Source of the DNA: Corynebacterium accolens
GTDB lineage: Bacteria; Actinomycetota; Actinomycetes; Mycobacteriales; Mycobacteriaceae
Length of the DNA: 5,394 bases
Assembly (NCBI RefSeq): GCF_030515985.1
Contig: NZ_CP100376.1
Span: 1,775,257 to 1,780,650 of the forward strand
Reading direction: 5' to 3'
Shown: positions 1 to 5,394 of the stretch, piece after piece
Layout: every line of letters starts with the position of its first letter
How positions within the stretch are numbered: position 1 is the stretch's first letter
Program-made: the position numbers and the translations under genes
Notes under the pieces: generated by a model
The model's database searches: none
What the model was told of the DNA's origin: nothing
The model's input: only the letters and a program-made list of their open reading frames with translations

Positions 1-252
1 AAACATGACCCGGCAGTCATCGTATTTATTGCCGTCTTCTGCCGTTTGGCAGTGATCGAAGGCAGAATCATCGGCACCGGAGTGGGACTGCTCATTGCCC
101 AGGAGGGCGCCAATATCGGAGGGGTTTCCTCCCAATAAGAGGTAGAGCCCGACGAGCATGACGGAGCCGATGCCGCCGCCTAAAGCGAGGCCGCCGCCAC
201 CGCCGGAGGTTGCGCGCTGGCCATCGAAATCGGCACCAGATTTAAACGTCAT
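1..252 (-). CDS. Neutral zinc metallopeptidase (YpfJ-like), N-terminal part only
   Basis: This reads leftward and runs off the window edge, leaving 84 codons. What is seen: a short polar N-terminus beginning MTFKSGADFDGQRATSG, a glycine run (residues 17-21), one strongly hydrophobic segment at about residues 22-42 that fits a single membrane anchor, then a polar stretch with two cysteines (C68, C80) that would lie outside the membrane. This glycine-rich leader plus one membrane segment is typical of the YpfJ family of predicted zinc metallopeptidases. The HExxH zinc motif would lie beyond the window, so catalysis cannot be confirmed. From memory, corynebacteria carry such a gene divergent to aspS, which supports the call. 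The start is uncertain: an in-frame ATG at 303-301 would add 17 residues, and neither start has a well-spaced Shine-Dalgarno. I prefer 252 because the MTFKSG beginning looks like the family consensus. The substrate is unknown. Confidence 0.72.
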   Translation of the reverse strand, partial: MTFKSGADFDGQRATSGGGGGLALGGGIGSVMLVGLYLLLGGNPSDIGALLGNEQSHSGADDSAFDHCQTAEDGNKYDDCRVMF

Positions 253-392
253 GCCTAAATAGTGCCACACCTTTTCGGCGTCTTCAGTGCGTACCGGCCA
301 CATTTATGCGCGGTACTGGCAGCGGCGTCCGGTTCGCACCCATGCCTAGTGCCTTAAATGGACTTAATAGGAGAAGAAACGGCGATGGGATG

Positions 393-398
393 TAGAAT
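393..398 (+). promoter_or_regulatory. Candidate -10 element for aspS
   Basis: TAGAAT differs from the sigma-A consensus TATAAT at one position and lies in the divergent intergenic region. It would start transcription near 405 and give a leader of roughly 90 bases before aspS. No recognisable -35 hexamer sits 16-18 bases upstream; weak -35 boxes are common in corynebacteria. It is a candidate only. Nothing else between 253 and 493 stands out as a promoter on either strand. Confidence 0.28.
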
Positions 399-475
399 TG
401 GCCAAGTTCCTAGTCTTGTGCTTGGTTGGGCGCGCGCTGTTTACGCGTGGCTGGACCCGCAAGTAACTCCATTTC

Positions 476-483
476 AGAAGGGA
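476..483 (+). promoter_or_regulatory. Ribosome binding site of aspS
   Basis: The purine stretch AGAAGGGA ends about 10 bases before the GTG at 494. It supports that GTG as the aspS start. The following codons read MLRTHL, as expected for the N-terminus of actinobacterial AspRS, so the start does not rest on the Shine-Dalgarno alone. Confidence 0.6.
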
Positions 484-493
484 TTGAATTATA

Positions 494-2320
494 GTGCTGC
501 GTACCCATTTGGCCGGTGAGCTCCGCAAAGAACTGGCAGAAGAGACCGTAACCCTAACCGGTTGGGTGTCTCGTCGCCGTGACCACGGCGGCGTGATCTT
601 CATTGACCTGCGCGATCGTTCCGGCATTGCCCAGGTGGTCTTCCGCGAATCCGATGTGGCAGAGCGCGCCCACGACCTGCGTTCGGAATACTGCGTCAAG
701 GTAACCGGCGTAGTGGAACCGCGCCCAGAAGGCTCCGAAAACCCGAACCTGCCTTCCGGAGACATCGAGGTCAACGTCACCGACCTGGAGGTGCTCAACA
801 AATCCGCAGCGCTGCCCTTCCAGGTAGATGATCCTTCCGCCTCTGGCGAGGTAGGCGAGGAGACCCGCCTGAAGTACCGCTACTTGGATCTGCGCCGCGA
901 GCGCCAGGCAAAGGCCCTGCGCCTGCGCTCCGCTGCCAACCGCGCGGCCCGCAACGTGCTGGATAAGCACGATTTCGCCGAAATCGAAACCCCTACCTTG
1001 ACCCGCTCCACCCCTGAGGGCGCCCGCGACTTTTTGGTCCCTGCCCGCCTGAAGCCGGGCTCCTGGTACGCGCTGCCGCAGTCGCCGCAGCTGTTCAAGC
1101 AGCTGCTGATGGTGGCGGGCATGGAGCGCTATTACCAGATCGCGCGGTGCTACCGCGATGAGGACTTCCGCGCCGACCGCCAGCCGGAATTTACCCAGCT
1201 AGACGTGGAGATGTCCTTCGTGGATCAAGACGATGTCATTGCGCTTGGTGAAGAGATTGTCAAAGAGCTGTGGAAGCTCATCGGCTATGACATTCAGACC
1301 CCGATCCCGCGCATGACCTATGCCGATGCCATGAAGTACTACGGCTCCGATAAGCCGGATCTGCGCTTCGACATCAAGATCGTCGAGTGCACGGAGTTCT
1401 TCAAGGACACTACCTTCCGCGTCTTCCAGAACGAATACGTCGGCGCCGTAGTCATGGACGGCGGTGCTTCGCAGCCGCGCCGCCAGTTTGATGCATGGCA
1501 GGACTGGGCCAAGCAGCGCGGCGCCAAGGGCCTTGCCTACATCACCGTTGCAGAAGATGGCACTTTGGGCGGGCCAGTAGCCAAGAACATCACCGACGCG
1601 GAGCGCGAGGGCATCGCCGAGCACGTGGGCGCAAAGCCTGGTGACGCCATCTTCTTCGCCGCCGGCGATACCAAGTCTTCCCGCGCGCTGCTGGGTGCGG
1701 CCCGCGGTGAAATCGCCAAGAAGCTCGACCTCATCAAGGAAGGTGACTGGGCCTTTACCTGGGTCGTTGACGCCCCGCTCTTTGAGCCTTCTGCCGATGC
1801 CACCGCTTCCGGCGACGTGGCCTTGGGCCACTCCAAGTGGACCGCGGTGCACCACGCTTTTACCTCGCCGAAGCCGGAGTGGATCGATTCCTTCGACGAG
1901 AACCCGGGCGAGGCCACGGCCTACGCTTATGACATCGTCTGCAACGGCAACGAGATCGGCGGCGGTTCTATCCGTATCCACCAAGAAGATGTGCAAAAGC
2001 GTGTCTTCGAGGTCATGGGCATCGGCGATGAGGAAGCACAAGAAAAGTTCGGCTTCTTGCTTGACGCTTTCTCCTACGGCGCACCTCCACACGGCGGCAT
2101 CGCCTTTGGCTGGGACCGCATCGTGTCCCTCTTGGGCGGCTTTGACTCCATCCGCGACGTCATTGCCTTCCCGAAGTCCGGTGGCGGCGTGGATCCGCTT
2201 ACCGATGCCCCCGCGCCCATCCCTGCCGCACAGCGCAAGGAGACCGGCGTGGATTTCAAGCCGGAGAAGAAAAAGAACGGCGAAGAGGCTAAGGCCGCGA
2301 AATCAGAGCAGGAGAACTAG
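494..2320 (+). CDS. aspS: Aspartyl-tRNA synthetase, probably non-discriminating (Asp/Asn)
   Basis: A class IIb synthetase that activates aspartate with ATP and loads it onto tRNA in the cytoplasm. The 608 residues match the bacterial type. In order: an N-terminal OB-fold anticodon-binding domain (about 1-110; [11 protein letters not shown] and FIDLRDRSG); the catalytic core from about 125, with motif 1 around 160-180, the substrate-binding QSPQLFKQ at 196-203 and motif 2 at about 217-241 (R221); a GAD-type insertion at about 290-425; GGGSIRI at 489-495; and motif 3 GGIAFGWDR ending at R542. The last 20 or so residues are a charged Lys/Glu-rich tail. H31 and G80, where E. coli has Leu and Lys, are the residues linked to relaxed tRNA specificity in bacterial non-discriminating AspRS. 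The enzyme would then also make Asp-tRNA-Asn, which GatCAB amidates. Start is GTG with an AGAAGGG site. I saw no TTA leucine codon, consistent with high expression. Confidence 0.97.
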   Translation: MLRTHLAGELRKELAEETVTLTGWVSRRRDHGGVIFIDLRDRSGIAQVVFRESDVAERAHDLRSEYCVKVTGVVEPRPEGSENPNLPSGDIEVNVTDLEVLNKSAALPFQVDDPSASGEVGEETRLKYRYLDLRRERQAKALRLRSAANRAARNVLDKHDFAEIETPTLTRSTPEGARDFLVPARLKPGSWYALPQSPQLFKQLLMVAGMERYYQIARCYRDEDFRADRQPEFTQLDVEMSFVDQDDVIALGEEIVKELWKLIGYDIQTPIPRMTYADAMKYYGSDKPDLRFDIKIVECTEFFKDTTFRVFQNEYVGAVVMDGGASQPRRQFDAWQDWAKQRGAKGLAYITVAEDGTLGGPVAKNITDAEREGIAEHVGAKPGDAIFFAAGDTKSSRALLGAARGEIAKKLDLIKEGDWAFTWVVDAPLFEPSADATASGDVALGHSKWTAVHHAFTSPKPEWIDSFDENPGEATAYAYDIVCNGNEIGGGSIRIHQEDVQKRVFEVMGIGDEEAQEKFGFLLDAFSYGAPPHGGIAFGWDRIVSLLGGFDSIRDVIAFPKSGGGVDPLTDAPAPIPAAQRKETGVDFKPEKKKNGEEAKAAKSEQEN

Positions 2321-2356
2321 CTCTTAGGCTCGCTATCACGACACCATTTTTAGGGT

Positions 2357-2420
2357 AAGCGGGGCGCGCGTCCTCGCCGCAGCGGAAACTTGTGCGGCGA
2401 GGGTGTAGCCCCCGCTTTGT
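2357..2420 (+). terminator. Two-tier hairpin after aspS, likely terminator
   Basis: An outer stem pairs AAGCGGGG (2357-2364) with CCCCGCTT (2410-2417). Inside it a perfect 10-base-pair stem pairs CCTCGCCGCA (2372-2381) with TGCGGCGAGG (2393-2402) around an 11-base loop. The inner stem can extend outward through G-U and C-G pairs. A broken T-rich tail (TTTGTGTT) follows from 2416. The place, 37 bases after the aspS stop, fits transcription termination, although the U-tract is poor for a classic intrinsic terminator. It could instead be an RNA-stabilising or attenuating structure that still lets some transcripts reach the next gene. Confidence 0.65.
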
Positions 2421-2445
2421 GTTGGCGGGCATACTGGATAGAACT

Positions 2446-3660
2446 ATGGTTGATACACAGACAGTGCTTTCGGCCGATGAGGTCATTGGTGCCGCATCGG
2501 AAATGTTGTCGCGCCGCTTTGGTGGCACGCCGGAAATGTCAGACATTGAGGATCTAGGCGGATCCGGCAATGCTTTAGTCCTGCGCGCGAAGGTTGCCCC
2601 TAGCGCCTTTTTGCCGCATCGCTCTGTGGTCATCAAATACAATCCGGTCACCGGCTACGGCGTGGATGACGCGGCAATGCTGCGCGAGGTCGTGGCCTAT
2701 CAATTCACCACCGCCTTAGCAGAAGACGTGCGCCCAGGGCCGGTGCTGCTTGCGCATGATTTAGACCGGCGCATCATCGTCCTGACGGATTTGGGGGAGG
2801 CCGAGACCCTTGCGGATGTGCTCTTAGAATCCGGCGATGAGGATCGCATTCGGATCCTGCGCTCCTTGGGCACGGCATTGGGGCATATCCACGTAGGCAC
2901 CGCGGATCATGAGCAGGATTTCGAGACCCTGCTCAACCGCACCTTGCGGCATAACCCGGAATACGCCGAGCACCAATCTGTGCGCGATCAGTCCCTGTAT
3001 CGCTCCATCGGCATCGGGCTGAGCCTGCTTGATGAGGCGGGGCTTGAAGCCCCCGAAAGCTTCCGCAGTTTAGCCGATCAAGCCGCTGAATCCCTCGCCT
3101 CCGGCAAGGATAGGGCCTTTACTCCCTTCGATTTATCGCCGGATAACATCATCGTCTCCAAGCGCCTGCACTTCTTGGACTATGAATGGGCCGGTTTTAG
3201 GAACGTGGGCTTTGACGTCGCGTGCGTTATCGCGGGCTTCCCGCAGTTCCTGTTTTCTAAGCCAATTACGGATAAGGAAGCAGATATATTCCTCGCCGCA
3301 TGGTCGCGCGAGGTATCTGAGGTGTGGCCGCGCTTTGCCGACGAAGACGAACTGCACGGGCTTATCGTCGCTTCCCTCATTGGCTGGGCCTTGTCGAGCG
3401 TGACCACGATGCACGCTGGCGGAATTGAGGGACTGGTTGCCCTTGCTAGCGGTGACGCGGAGATTGTCCATGACCCAAAGCGTTCGATCCTGCGCCCGCC
3501 GGAAAGCGGCCCTTTTAATGAGGACGAGCTATTGGTGCGCCAAGATTTGTACGAAACCTTTGACGCGCTCGCGCGCTACGCCGCCCAATGCGGGACCGCA
3601 CCGTGCACGTCCATCGCGGAGTTTGGCACCATCGTTGCCCGCCGCGTCCACGACGAATAA
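2446..3660 (+). CDS. Phosphotransferase of the aminoglycoside/choline kinase fold, substrate unknown
   Basis: 404 residues from ATG 2446, with a weak GGA 7 bases upstream. Visible kinase features in order: VVIKYN with the likely ATP-binding lysine K64; REVVAYQF with the likely partner glutamate E81; IVLTDLGEAETLADVL (111-126) at the hinge; the catalytic-loop equivalent FDLSPDN at 228-234 (D229, N234); and LHFLDYEWAG (241-250) with metal-binding D245. The usual HxDxxxxN appears as P-F-D-L-S-P-D-N, so the histidine is replaced by proline (P227). The protein is about 100 residues longer than small APH enzymes, with an extra C-terminal region from about 300. No signal peptide or membrane segment is seen, so it is probably cytosolic. 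It lies 31 bases before rarA, probably co-transcribed. Several TTA leucine codons (such as 2575, 2716, 2761) suggest lower expression than aspS. I do not recognise its substrate; antibiotic resistance should not be assumed. A GTG at 2392 and a TTG at 2422 are in frame but less likely starts. Confidence 0.82.
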   Translation: MVDTQTVLSADEVIGAASEMLSRRFGGTPEMSDIEDLGGSGNALVLRAKVAPSAFLPHRSVVIKYNPVTGYGVDDAAMLREVVAYQFTTALAEDVRPGPVLLAHDLDRRIIVLTDLGEAETLADVLLESGDEDRIRILRSLGTALGHIHVGTADHEQDFETLLNRTLRHNPEYAEHQSVRDQSLYRSIGIGLSLLDEAGLEAPESFRSLADQAAESLASGKDRAFTPFDLSPDNIIVSKRLHFLDYEWAGFRNVGFDVACVIAGFPQFLFSKPITDKEADIFLAAWSREVSEVWPRFADEDELHGLIVASLIGWALSSVTTMHAGGIEGLVALASGDAEIVHDPKRSILRPPESGPFNEDELLVRQDLYETFDALARYAAQCGTAPCTSIAEFGTIVARRVHDE

Positions 3661-3675
3661 TCACTACACCTTTCT

Positions 3676-3681
3676 GGGGAG
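3676..3681 (+). promoter_or_regulatory. Ribosome binding site of rarA
   Basis: GGGGAG lies 10 bases before the ATG at 3692, in the short gap after the phosphotransferase gene. It fixes the rarA start at the first ATG rather than the in-frame ATG at codon 17. Confidence 0.65.
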
Positions 3682-3691
3682 CTAAAACCAC

Positions 3692-5077
3692 ATGAGCCAG
3701 GATTCTCTCTTCGGCGCCTCTCCCAATGCCGGTGGCACTATGGGCGGCGAAGGCTCGCCATCGTCTTTTCCCACAGCCAATCTCTTTGCCACGCACTCCG
3801 GTTCGCCCTTGGCCGCTCGCATGCGCCCACAGACTCTAGAAGAGGTCGTGGGCCAGGACCACCTCCTTGCCCCCGGCAAGCCGCTGCGCCGCTTGGTCGA
3901 GGGGTCCGGCGAGGCTTCGGTCATTTTGTATGGGCCGCCGGGTACTGGCAAGACGACGATTGCCTCGCTGATAGCCAGCCAGATGGGCCAAAACTTCGTC
4001 GGCCTCTCCGCCCTTGACTCAGGGGTGAAGCAGGTGCGCGAAGTCATTACCCACGCCCGGCAGGAACTCATCCACGGCCGCCGAACGGTCCTTTTCATCG
4101 ATGAGGTGCACCGTTTCTCCAAAACCCAACAAGACGCCTTGCTGGCGGCGGTTGAAAACCGGACGGTCCTGCTGGTTGCAGCGACGACCGAAAACCCATC
4201 CTTCTCGGTCGTCTCGCCGCTTCTTTCCCGCTCGCTGCTTTTGCAGTTGCACTCGCTGAGCGAGGAGGATCTTAAGGGCGTAGCCCGCCGCGCGTTAGAC
4301 AGCGATCGGGGGCTAGGCGAGCGCGAGCTAAGCATTACTGATGAGGCGCTCAACCAGCTTGTCGTGCTCTCTGGTGGCGATGCCCGGCGCAGCCTGACCT
4401 ACCTCGAGGCGGCCGCGGAAGCAGTCGACGATGGCGGCGAGATCACCGCGGCCACGATTACGGATAACGTGAATCGGGCGGTGGTGCGCTATGACCGTGA
4501 CGGCGATCAGCACTACGACGTGACTTCTGCGTTCATCAAGTCCATCCGCGGCTCCGATGTCGATGCCGCGCTGCACTACCTAGCGCGCATGGTGGAAGCC
4601 GGCGAAGATCCCCGGTTTATCGCCCGCCGCCTGATGGTTCACGCCTCAGAAGATATTGGCATGGCAGATCCCACCGCCTTGCAAGTCGCCGTTGCCGCTG
4701 CAGAGGCGGCGCAACTGATCGGCTTGCCAGAAGCGCGCATCCCACTGGCGCAGGCAACGATTCACTTGGCGACGGCGCCGAAATCTCCGTCCGTCATCGC
4801 TGCTATTACTAAGGCGCAGGCCGATGTCGCGGCCGGCAAGGTGGGCCACGTGCCGCCGCACCTGCGTGATGGGCACTATGAGGGCGCCAAGCGGCTGGGA
4901 AATGCCACGGGGTATTCCTATCCCCACGATGACCCGCGCGGGGTAGTGGAGCAGCAATACCTGCCCGATGAGCTTGAGGGCACCGTATATTATGAGCCCA
5001 CCGAGCACGGCGCGGAAAAGCGAATCTTTGACTATATTGGCCGTTTGCGCAGGATACTTCGCGGCAAGCGCCGCTAA
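3692..5077 (+). CDS. rarA: Replication-associated recombination protein A, AAA+ ATPase
   Basis: RarA (MgsA, relative of eukaryotic WRNIP1) is a clamp-loader-like ATPase that acts at stalled replication forks and single-strand gaps. The 461 residues show the full set of AAA+ motifs: [20 protein letters not shown] (39-58), the family's usual entry; Walker [10 protein letters not shown] (81-89); Walker B LFIDEVH (134-140; D137, E138); sensor 1 AATTENPSF (163-171); arginine finger in SPLLSR (R180); and sensor 2 [12 protein letters not shown] (228-239). The C-terminal MgsA-type oligomerisation region follows from about 276 and includes [11 protein letters not shown] (317-327) and [11 protein letters not shown] (383-393). 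The tail is basic. The N-terminus carries QDSLF at 3-7, resembling a sliding-clamp-binding pentapeptide, joined to the core by a Gly/Ser/Pro-rich linker (about 8-38). The 31-base gap to the upstream phosphotransferase suggests shared transcription. All catalytic residues appear intact. Confidence 0.96.
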   Translation: MSQDSLFGASPNAGGTMGGEGSPSSFPTANLFATHSGSPLAARMRPQTLEEVVGQDHLLAPGKPLRRLVEGSGEASVILYGPPGTGKTTIASLIASQMGQNFVGLSALDSGVKQVREVITHARQELIHGRRTVLFIDEVHRFSKTQQDALLAAVENRTVLLVAATTENPSFSVVSPLLSRSLLLQLHSLSEEDLKGVARRALDSDRGLGERELSITDEALNQLVVLSGGDARRSLTYLEAAAEAVDDGGEITAATITDNVNRAVVRYDRDGDQHYDVTSAFIKSIRGSDVDAALHYLARMVEAGEDPRFIARRLMVHASEDIGMADPTALQVAVAAAEAAQLIGLPEARIPLAQATIHLATAPKSPSVIAAITKAQADVAAGKVGHVPPHLRDGHYEGAKRLGNATGYSYPHDDPRGVVEQQYLPDELEGTVYYEPTEHGAEKRIFDYIGRLRRILRGKRR

Positions 5078-5082
5078 GTGCG

Positions 5083-5101
5083 AACCGGCTCGACCGGTTT
5101 T
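5083..5101 (+). terminator. Short hairpin after rarA, possible terminator
   Basis: AACCGG (5083-5088) pairs with CCGGTT (5094-5099) around a 5-base loop, followed by T5100 and T5101 so that the transcript ends in four Us including stem bases. It begins 6 bases after the rarA stop. Placement fits a weak intrinsic terminator, but the stem is only 6 pairs and the U-run is short, so read-through to alaS is possible. Confidence 0.45.
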
Positions 5102-5127
5102 GGCCCCACCGATGGGCACAGCCTGCC

Positions 5128-5139
5128 TACCTGTAGGTA
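5128..5139. repeat. Small dyad TACCTGTAGGTA upstream of alaS
   Basis: TACCT and AGGTA are perfect inverted arms separated by GT. The dyad lies about 66 bases before the alaS start, inside a wider possible pairing of CCCACC (5105-5110) with GGTGGG (5146-5151). It could be an operator or part of leader RNA folding. I do not recognise it as the site of a known regulator. Confidence 0.3.
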
Positions 5140-5190
5140 AAGTTGGGTGGGTTAGAAAGCTTCTTGATGGAAGATAAAAGCTTAGACAGT

Positions 5191-5196
5191 TAGGAT
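5191..5196 (+). promoter_or_regulatory. TAGGAT before alaS: Shine-Dalgarno or -10 box
   Basis: AGGA (5192-5195) is 9 bases before the GTG at 5205, a good Shine-Dalgarno spacing. The same six bases fit the actinobacterial -10 pattern TAnnnT, and initiation 8-9 bases downstream would make a leaderless alaS mRNA starting at or next to the GTG. No clear -35 is present at the right distance. The ribosome-binding reading is the simpler one. Confidence 0.5.
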
Positions 5197-5204
5197 TATT
5201 GCTC

Positions 5205-5394
5205 GTGAAGACTCATGAGATCCGGGAACGGTTTACCCAGCACTTCGTCAATTCTGGTCACGAGGTTGTCCCCAGCGCCTCTTTGATCCTGGATGACCCT
5301 AACCTGCTTTTCGTTAACGCGGGCATGGTGCCCTTCAAGCCCTATTTCTTGGGCCAGCAGACCCCACCATTTTCGCAAGGCCTTGCCACCTCTA
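5205..5394 (+). CDS. alaS: Alanyl-tRNA synthetase, N-terminal part only
   Basis: A class II synthetase that loads alanine onto tRNA-Ala in the cytoplasm. Only 63 complete codons of a protein usually near 880-900 residues are in the window; the gene runs off the right edge. What is seen is the start of the aminoacylation domain: [18 protein letters not shown] (2-19), then [20 protein letters not shown] (22-41) and [14 protein letters not shown] (42-55), which are highly characteristic of AlaRS. The editing and C-Ala domains lie outside. Start is GTG at 5205, supported by the upstream AGGA and by the family N-terminus beginning within a few residues. The gap of 127 bases from rarA, with inverted repeats, suggests its own promoter, though read-through from rarA cannot be excluded. 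Confidence 0.96.
   Translation, partial: MKTHEIRERFTQHFVNSGHEVVPSASLILDDPNLLFVNAGMVPFKPYFLGQQTPPFSQGLATS

Noticed and set aside
1199..2092. A long open frame of 297 codons on the minus strand inside aspS
   Set aside because: It lies entirely antisense to a certain AspRS gene and shows no recognisable domain. Long antisense frames are expected opposite GC-rich coding sequence.
1641..2327. An open frame of 228 codons on the plus strand in another frame of aspS
   Set aside because: Its Ser/Pro/Arg-rich composition is typical of an out-of-frame reading of GC-rich codons, and AspRS accounts for the DNA.
2392..2445. A GTG start at 2392 extending the phosphotransferase by 18 residues
   Set aside because: This start lies inside the 3' arm of the strong hairpin, lacks an independent Shine-Dalgarno, and adds residues with no kinase-fold feature. 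ATG 2446 is simpler.
3682..4353. An open frame of 223 codons on the minus strand opposite rarA
   Set aside because: Ser/Arg-rich shadow frame, antisense to the intact RarA motifs, with no recognisable domain.
5144..5157. GGGTGG upstream of alaS, resembling part of a T-box antiterminator
   Set aside because: The T-box sequence should continue with a near-invariant ACCGCG. Here it continues GTTAG, and the leader is too short for a specifier stem plus terminator.
5157..5183. Two AAGCTT copies 21 bases apart before alaS
   Set aside because: Six-base palindromes this close can arise by chance, and no longer repeat or known operator surrounds them.
1..5394. Search for an accessory system: mobile element, CRISPR, toxin-antitoxin pair, phage gene
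   Set aside because: The plus strand is filled with housekeeping genes and short gaps. No direct-repeat array, transposase, integrase, tRNA attachment site or paired small ORFs were seen.

Overview
The window looks like a housekeeping stretch of a Corynebacterium chromosome of moderately high GC. I infer this from the protein sequences, which read like corynebacterial AspRS, RarA and AlaRS, from the GTG starts of both synthetase genes, and from the gene order as I remember it for this genus. I cannot name the species from the sequence. I see no mobile element, CRISPR array, tRNA or rRNA gene, integrase or other sign of transfer.

Layout. Positions 252-1 (minus strand) hold the first 84 codons of a membrane-anchored protein resembling YpfJ-type neutral zinc metallopeptidases. 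A divergent intergenic region (253-493) carries the aspS ribosome binding site, a weak promoter candidate and an unproven 44-codon upstream ORF. aspS (494-2320, plus) encodes a full-length bacterial-type aspartyl-tRNA synthetase. It carries the His31/Gly80 pair associated with non-discriminating enzymes that charge both tRNA-Asp and tRNA-Asn. A strong two-tier hairpin (2357-2420) follows aspS. Next come an aminoglycoside-phosphotransferase-fold protein of unknown substrate (2446-3660) and, 31 bases on, rarA/mgsA (3692-5077), an AAA+ replication-fork ATPase. A 127-base gap with three small inverted repeats leads to alaS (GTG at 5205), of which only the first 63 codons lie inside the window.

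How the genes relate. The metallopeptidase is divergent and so probably separately transcribed. The phosphotransferase and rarA are close enough to share a transcript. The hairpins after aspS and after rarA suggest three plus-strand units: aspS, phosphotransferase-rarA, and alaS. The two synthetases serve translation and RarA serves replication-fork maintenance; no shared pathway is evident from the sequence. The least understood element is the phosphotransferase, whose kinase active site is largely intact but lacks the usual histidine of the HxD motif. I found no convincing new multi-gene system here, and the findings are modest.
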